Below are positions 34,488-38,644 of a stretch of DNA of 38,644 nt, in pieces. Positions within the stretch are counted from its first letter, which is position 1. Each line of letters opens with the position of its first letter. The position numbers and the translations under genes were made by a program. The notes under the pieces are model-generated. The model was not told the origin of the DNA. It made no database searches and worked only from the letters and a program-made list of their open reading frames with translations. The DNA comes from an uncultured Bacteroidales bacterium (GTDB lineage Bacteria > Bacteroidota > Bacteroidia > Bacteroidales > P3). The stretch lies in assembly GCA_937906975.1 (NCBI GenBank), contig CALCUN010000115.1:1-38644 (forward strand). The letters run 5' to 3'.

Positions 34488-36527
34488 ATGAAACATTTAT
34501 TTAAAACCTTATTACTCTCACTTTTTGTTGTATTAGTGGGTTGTAAGTCTGCAACAAATGAAACAAAAGCTTTCATTTCAGAAGACACAGTAAAGAAAAC
34601 AATAGAAGAAATAAAGAAAGTCGCTCCTGAATGCGATTTAGCATTAGCAGAAAGAGGAGTTAAGCAAGCTGCTTCTTTATGGAAATTTGAAGATGGCACA
34701 CAAGAAGAATTCACTTCTTTTGTTGCAAAAAACATTGCAAAGAATGCTGCTGAAAAAGAGCAACTTTTCTCTCGCATTGCTTACATATTAGAAAGCCTTT
34801 ACGGAACTTCTAATCAGCTATCAGTAGATTTGCAAAAGCCTTTGCACCTTGCAGGTCCAGACCCAATAGAGGTAGATTACCTTATGGGTTCTTACACTCC
34901 GTTTTCTCACCTTTCAGATGACTTGTTTGAGAATAAATTTGCTTTCATCACGATTGTAAACTTCCCTAACTACACTTTGGAAGAGAAAAACGAGCTTGGT
35001 AAAAATTGGAGCCGTTTAGAATGGGCATACGCAAGACTTGGTGATATTTTCACAAACAGAGTACCTGCTGAACTTACAGCTGAAAAAGGCGTTGCTAACG
35101 GAAATAGCGAAAACTACATAGCTGAGTACAATATAATGATGGGACACCTTTTGAATGAAAAGGGTGAAAAACTTTTCCCTGAGGATATGGTTTTGCTTTC
35201 TCACTGGAATTTGCGTGATGAAATAAAATCAAACTACGCAAACATACCTAACGCACACCAAAAGCAAGAAATTATCTACAAGGTAATGGAAAGAATTGTG
35301 GACCAAACAATTCCACAAGAGGTAATAAACAATGCAGAATATGATTGGAATCCTTACACAAATAAAACATTCAAAGACGGAAAAGAAGTAACACTTGCAA
35401 GCGAAGGTGCAAGACGTTATCAACTTATCTTAGACGCTTACAAAGTAGAAAAGAAGATTGACCCTTACACTCCTTCACTTCCAACAGGCATTCAACGTAA
35501 CTTTGAAGGCGGAATGGAAATGTCAGTTGCTCAACTTAAAGAATTGTTCACACAACTTGTTTCTTCTCAGCAAGTAAAACAAGTTGGAGAATTGATAAAA
35601 AGCCGTTTAGGAAGAGAACTTCGTCCTTACGATATTTGGTACGATGGATTCAAGAGCCGTTCCACACTTTCAGAAGATATGCTTACTGCAAAAACACAAG
35701 CAATGTATCCAAACGCAGAAGCATTTGAAAAAGATATGCCAAGAATGTTAGAAGCCTTAGGATTTAGCAAAGAAGATGCAAACTATCTTGCAGAAAGAAT
35801 AGTTGTAGAAGGTGCAAGAGGCTCAGGACACGCTTGGGGAGCACAAGGAAAGTGGGAACCTGCAAGACTTCGTACAAGAATAGTTGGCAATGGTATGGAT
35901 TACAAAGGATATAACATTGCTGTACACGAATTTGGTCATAATGTAGAACAAGTTCTTGACCTTTACAAAATAGATTACTACACCTTAAACGGAGTTCCTA
36001 ATACAGGATTTACAGAAGCCCTTGCTTTCATCTTCCAAAAAAGAGACTTAGACCTTTTAGGCTTTAAATCAGAAAGAAATGACAACACAACACTTGATAT
36101 TTTCTGGGGATTGTATGAAATAATGGGTGTTGCACTTGTAGATATGGCGGTTTGGGAATGGCTATACGCTAACCCAGAAGCAACAGCAGAACAATTAAGA
36201 GATGCAACCTTAGAGATAGCAAAAGAAACTTGGAACAAATACTACTACCCTGTACTTGGAACAAAAGATTCTCCACTCTTAGCAATCTATTCTCACATGG
36301 TAAATTCTCCAATGTACTTGCCAAACTACCCATTAGGCCACATAATAGAATATCAACTTGAAAGCCACTTTGCAAAATTCACAAACAAACAAGATTTTGC
36401 AAACGAAATCAAACGCATCTATACAATCGGACGCCTTACTCCACAACTATGGATGCAACAAGCCGTTGGCGCAAACATAAGCACACAACCAATACTTGAT
36501 GAGATAAGCAAAATAATGAGCAAGTAA
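34488..36527 (+). CDS. HExxH zinc metallopeptidase lipoprotein
   Basis: This 679-residue secreted protein has a lipobox (LSLFVVLVGC, Cys19). It is therefore probably membrane-anchored outside the cytoplasm. The zinc site is HEFGH at 480-484, with a likely third ligand Glu510 in GFTEALAF, giving the spacing of Glu-zincins such as the M3 group. Other conserved-looking blocks are GARGSGHAWGAQGKW and the C-terminal YPLGHIIEYQLESHFA. The N-terminal 300 residues are helical. I do not recognise a characterised enzyme. An oligopeptidase is the best inference, and it fits with the S46 exopeptidase. It is not DPP III, which has HExxxH. It ends at a convergent terminator. Confidence 0.75.
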   Translation: MKHLFKTLLLSLFVVLVGCKSATNETKAFISEDTVKKTIEEIKKVAPECDLALAERGVKQAASLWKFEDGTQEEFTSFVAKNIAKNAAEKEQLFSRIAYILESLYGTSNQLSVDLQKPLHLAGPDPIEVDYLMGSYTPFSHLSDDLFENKFAFITIVNFPNYTLEEKNELGKNWSRLEWAYARLGDIFTNRVPAELTAEKGVANGNSENYIAEYNIMMGHLLNEKGEKLFPEDMVLLSHWNLRDEIKSNYANIPNAHQKQEIIYKVMERIVDQTIPQEVINNAEYDWNPYTNKTFKDGKEVTLASEGARRYQLILDAYKVEKKIDPYTPSLPTGIQRNFEGGMEMSVAQLKELFTQLVSSQQVKQVGELIKSRLGRELRPYDIWYDGFKSRSTLSEDMLTAKTQAMYPNAEAFEKDMPRMLEALGFSKEDANYLAERIVVEGARGSGHAWGAQGKWEPARLRTRIVGNGMDYKGYNIAVHEFGHNVEQVLDLYKIDYYTLNGVPNTGFTEALAFIFQKRDLDLLGFKSERNDNTTLDIFWGLYEIMGVALVDMAVWEWLYANPEATAEQLRDATLEIAKETWNKYYYPVLGTKDSPLLAIYSHMVNSPMYLPNYPLGHIIEYQLESHFAKFTNKQDFANEIKRIYTIGRLTPQLWMQQAVGANISTQPILDEISKIMSK

Positions 36528-36528
36528 A

Positions 36529-36561
36529 AAGAAAGGAGGGCTAATCAAGTCCTCCTTTCTT
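36529..36561. terminator. Bidirectional terminator between convergent genes
   Basis: AAGAAAGGAGG (36529-36539) pairs perfectly with CCTCCTTTCTT (36551-36561) around an 11-base loop. It overlaps the stop codon of the minus-strand ATPase gene. Confidence 0.85.
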
Positions 36562-37690
36562 ATTTCCCTAATTCCCTTTTCAGCCACACGCTCATAATTG
36601 GGTCAGGTATTATTATCTTTCTTTTTTCTATTTCAATTAGTTCTTTTTTCTCCAAAGCACGTTTTACAATACTTATATTTGCAGAAGTGCCAAGCTGATA
36701 TTTATTAAGAATTTCTTGTTTTGTGAATTCACTATGTACTCCGTCAAGAACAGCACGAAGGAAATTCATTTGATATGTTGTTAAACTCTCGGTTTGTTTT
36801 TCAAACAATGGAGTATTTTGGTCAATAATATCTTGATATGCTGATTCAAAATCTTTTTCTGTGGCAATTTTATCTGTATGTATCCAAACTAACCATGCCA
36901 ATTGTTGAACGTACGAAGAATGATTATCAACAGCCTGAGATATTCTTTCGGCTAATTGTTCCGATATTTGTTTTCCCGTAACCGAAAAGCGATTGCAAAT
37001 ATATTCTACCCAATCTTGCGTTCCTATTTTCTGTAAATAAATCGCATCACCAAACTTATAAAAAGGGTAACTCTTGTTTTCAAACAACTCATTCATTAAA
37101 TGTTTTTTGCTTCCAAACAAACAATAAGACACATTCTTTTGTAACTGCCACACAGTGCGTAATCGCTTTTGAAAAGTCTTGGAATCGCTAAATTCTGCTA
37201 TTTGTTGAAATTCATCAATACAAATTACAATACTACAATTCTTTTTTTGAGCAATTTTTTCAGGCAGTTGCAAAATTTCATCTATATCCTCGCTCTTTGG
37301 ATTCATTTCAAGCGATATAGAAAAGTCTGTCATAGGATCTGGACCTATTGAAATTTTAGGCGTAATCCTTGAAAGAAAAAGTTTTGCATTATCTAACCAT
37401 TCTTCAAACTTAGAAGAAGTTTGTTTAATAATTGCTGTAGCAAAAGCATTGTAAAACTCCTTATCACTACGACAAGAAAATATATCAAGATATACTATTT
37501 TCAATTTATCGGATTGTGCTAATCGACACACCTTTTGCACCAAAGAGGTTTTTCCCCAACGGCGAGGAGAAATCAAAACAGTGTTTACACCATGTTGAAA
37601 GTTCAATAGCAAACGCTCAGTCTCCTTTTTCCTATCAGTAAAATTATCTCCCGAAGTAGCAATTCCAAATATAAACGGCTTATTTTCCAT
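36560..37690 (-). CDS. AAA-type ATPase (archaeal-ATPase-like family)
   Basis: From ATG 37690 the protein has 376 residues. It begins MENKPFIFGIATSGDNFTDR, the usual start of this Bacteroidota family. Walker A is SPRRWGKTS near 41-49, and Walker B is IVICIDEFQQ near 150-160. The C-terminus is a winged-helix-like region (FTKQEILNKYQLGTSANISI). The longer frame from TTG 37747 includes the -7 box and is rejected. This STAND-like group is often mobile or stress-associated, but its function is not established. It is a lone gene behind an operator-like repeat array (37734-37786), suggesting autoregulation or a dedicated regulator. Confidence 0.8.
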   Translation of the reverse strand: MENKPFIFGIATSGDNFTDRKKETERLLLNFQHGVNTVLISPRRWGKTSLVQKVCRLAQSDKLKIVYLDIFSCRSDKEFYNAFATAIIKQTSSKFEEWLDNAKLFLSRITPKISIGPDPMTDFSISLEMNPKSEDIDEILQLPEKIAQKKNCSIVICIDEFQQIAEFSDSKTFQKRLRTVWQLQKNVSYCLFGSKKHLMNELFENKSYPFYKFGDAIYLQKIGTQDWVEYICNRFSVTGKQISEQLAERISQAVDNHSSYVQQLAWLVWIHTDKIATEKDFESAYQDIIDQNTPLFEKQTESLTTYQMNFLRAVLDGVHSEFTKQEILNKYQLGTSANISIVKRALEKKELIEIEKRKIIIPDPIMSVWLKRELGK

Positions 37691-37716
37691 ATCCCTTAAA
37701 TGATTTATTTCACTTG

Positions 37717-37747
37717 CAAAAATATATAATAATTTTATTACTAACAA
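37717..37747 (-). promoter_or_regulatory. TTG-N20-TATTTTTG promoter of the ATPase gene
   Basis: TATTTTTG (37724-37717) lies 26 bases before the ATG at 37690, with TTG (37747-37745) 20 bp upstream. The -33 element falls inside the first 15-bp repeat, so a protein bound to the repeats would cover it. Confidence 0.6.
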
Positions 37748-37786
37748 CTTTATTACTAATAAGTTTATTACTAATAAAGTTATTAC
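37734..37786. repeat. 15-bp tandem dyad repeats upstream of the ATPase gene
   Basis: TTTATTACTAACAAC (37734), TTTATTACTAATAAG (37749) and TTTATTACTAATAAA (37764) are followed by a partial GTTATTAC (37779). Copies 2 and 3 each contain the dyad TTATTA-C-TAATAA. The array overlaps the -33 region, as an operator would. Confidence 0.85.
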
Positions 37787-37888
37787 AAAAATAAAGACTT
37801 AAATTACAAGGTTTTAGAAAAGATTTTTTTAGATATTTAAGCAAAAAAACAAAGCAATATTTTCGTAAAATTTTTCTTTGTTTTTTTG

Positions 37889-37908
37889 TTTTTTTTTTTT
37901 TTTTTTTT
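37889..37908. repeat. 20-base poly-T tract
   Basis: Twenty consecutive T (plus seven T before a single G at 37888) lie in the gap between the ATPase promoter and the broken plus-strand gene. Length of such a tract is unstable in replication and in sequencing. Confidence 0.9.
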
Positions 37909-37953
37909 AAAAATTTTCTTTGATTTATTTAGAGAAAACAAAGAAAAATTTCA

Positions 37954-37961
37954 TACATTTG
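37954..37961 (+). promoter_or_regulatory. -7 box TACATTTG before a broken gene
   Basis: TACATTTG predicts a start near 37964 and a 34-base leader to the ATG at 37998. It is typical Bacteroidota promoter DNA and marks the last segment that clearly belongs to this genome. Confidence 0.5.
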
Positions 37962-37997
37962 CAATTATTGGATATTTATACTTTAAATCTTTGCAAT

Positions 37998-38030
37998 ATG
38001 AAGAAACTTGTTTATTTGTTGCTTTTCTAA
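37998..38030 (+). pseudogene. Start of a secreted-protein gene cut off after 10 codons
   Basis: After a -7 box and an A/T-rich leader, ATG at 37998 opens MKKLVYLLLF and then meets TAA. Lys-Lys plus a hydrophobic run is how a signal peptide begins. The frame stops where the sequence becomes antisense ppx. I infer that a real Bacteroidota gene starts here and its remainder is missing because of the join at about 38000-38030. Confidence 0.45.
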
Positions 38031-38262
38031 CTGCTGCAGTTGCAAACGCCATTATTTTTTCACAACCCTCTTCAACTGCTTTTTTATAAAACAAAGAAAC
38101 AGCGGAGACCGTTCGCTCAATAGCCTCCGCGCTAAGTTCATTATTAACGCTCATATTCTCTGCCAACCTTGTAGTTATCACGTGTTTGGATAAAGTATTC
38201 ACCCCATCGTGAAACATTAGCCTTACCGAATTTGAGCCAATATCAATTATAGCATATTTCAT
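38008..38262 (-). pseudogene. N-terminal fragment of Ppx/GppA-type phosphatase
   Basis: From ATG 38262 the 85 codons give MKYAIIDIGSNSVRLMF (the actin-like ATPase phosphate-1 motif). Then come TTRLAENMS, LSAEAIERTVSAV and EKIMAFATAAVRKATNKQ. These match the first ~85 residues of exopolyphosphatase/guanosine pentaphosphatase, in wording closest to Firmicutes forms. After residue 85 homology stops, although the frame runs on to 37951 through the Bacteroidota promoter. A full Ppx has 300 or more residues. GC is higher than in the neighbouring Bacteroidota DNA but lower than in the deoD segment. Confidence 0.8.
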
Positions 38263-38284
38263 CAAAATGTCAAGTATAAAAAAT

Positions 38285-38306
38285 GGCACCGAGTATTCCC
38301 GATGCC
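38285..38306 (-). terminator. Hairpin terminator after the deoD segment
   Basis: GGCACCG (38285-38291) pairs with CGATGCC (38300-38306), with a G-U pair on the minus strand, followed there by a run of T. It ends the deoD transcript and marks the start of the GC-rich segment. Confidence 0.7.
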
Positions 38307-38316
38307 TTATTTTTAT

Positions 38317-38644
38317 TTACTTATTCTCCATAGCCACGGCCACATCCAGCGCCACCTGCATCATGGTGGTGAAGGCGGTCTGCCGTTCGTGGGCGGTGGT
38401 CTCCACGCCCTTGAGCACGTGGTCGGAAATGGTGCAGATGCACAGGCCCCGCTTGCCGTAGCGGGCGGCATTCATGTACAGGGCGGCGGCTTCCATTTCC
38501 AGAGCCATGACGCCCATCTTCTTCAGGCCGTAGACGCTGTCCAGACCCTCGGGAACGTCCACATGGTCGCCGTAGAACACGTCGGAGGAGTTGATGTTGC
38601 CCACATGGTAGGTGGCACCGTTGTTTTCACAGGCCTTGACTGCT
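38317..38644 (-). CDS. deoD: Purine nucleoside phosphorylase DeoD, C-terminal part
   Basis: The frame is open to the right edge (first whole codon ends at 38643), so about 108 C-terminal residues are present. DeoD cleaves purine nucleosides with phosphate to base and ribose-1-phosphate. Visible blocks are HVGNINSSDVFYGD, GVMALEMEAAALYMNA (the MEAA nucleoside-binding motif) and ICTISDHVLKG (SD, catalytic Asp). The GTG at 38604 is an internal Val, not the start. The DNA is strongly GC-rich with GC-ending codons, unlike the other genes in the window, and reads as Firmicutes (Clostridia) DNA. It is probably not part of this genome. Confidence 0.92.
   Translation of the reverse strand, partial: AVKACENNGATYHVGNINSSDVFYGDHVDVPEGLDSVYGLKKMGVMALEMEAAALYMNAARYGKRGLCICTISDHVLKGVETTAHERQTAFTTMMQVALDVAVAMENK

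Noticed and set aside
38237..38275. Perfect sigma-70-like TTGACA-N16-TATAAT on the minus strand at the ppx start
   Set aside because: The TATAAT is formed by the codons of the conserved AIID motif inside the gene, so it is probably a chance match.

Overview
The window is AT-rich DNA from a Bacteroidota bacterium, most likely an uncultured Bacteroidales member that is not Bacteroides itself. Three things point there. The first is an intact sprA next to ruvA and a secreted protein with a gliding-motility/type B type IX sorting domain, so a type IX secretion system (T9SS) is probably present. The second is that -7 boxes of the form TAnnTTTG sit a few tens of bases before many starts, with A/T-rich leaders in place of Shine-Dalgarno sites. 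The third is gene content: S46 dipeptidyl-peptidase, TM2, BspA-like repeats, and an HU-like plus SPOR protein.

Layout. 1-2348 (-): a partial BspA-like leucine-rich-repeat surface protein with exact-phase 153-bp repeats, preceded by a strongly structured leader. 2349-5700: an accessory island with a RhuM-like gene, two paralogous small lipoproteins, a TM2 gene without a usable start codon, and two intergenic arrays of four 15-bp words at an exact 22-bp period (2757-2837 and 5561-5641). 5705-13153 (-): seven tightly packed genes behind one good promoter (phosphopantetheinyl transferase, FKBP isomerase, S46 peptidase, M16 peptidase, HU/SPOR envelope protein, KdsB, deoxynucleoside kinase). 13227-17249 (-): sbcDC. 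17342-20240 (-): a T9SS cargo protein and a TPR protein. 20452-23733 (-): mfd. 23797-25082 (+): LD-carboxypeptidase and yraN. 25079-25897 (-): panB. 26007-33766 (+): ruvA-sprA. 33862-36527 (+): a beta-barrel protein and a lipoprotein metallopeptidase. 36560-37690 (-): an AAA ATPase behind 15-bp tandem operator-like repeats.

The last ~640 bases look chimeric. A Bacteroidota promoter and a signal-peptide-like start (37954-38030) run straight into an antisense N-terminal fragment of a Firmicutes-like Ppx/GppA gene (38008-38262). That is followed by a GC-rich 3' part of a purine nucleoside phosphorylase gene (38317-38644). I treat this as a probable assembly join, not biology.

The genes suggest a peptide-degrading organism (S46, M16 and an HExxH lipoprotein peptidase) with T9SS export (SprA plus cargo), alongside ordinary DNA repair, LPS and CoA-precursor genes. 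The observations I consider most worth pursuing are the two 22-bp-period four-word arrays and the leader RNA with two competing copies of the same pairing strand.
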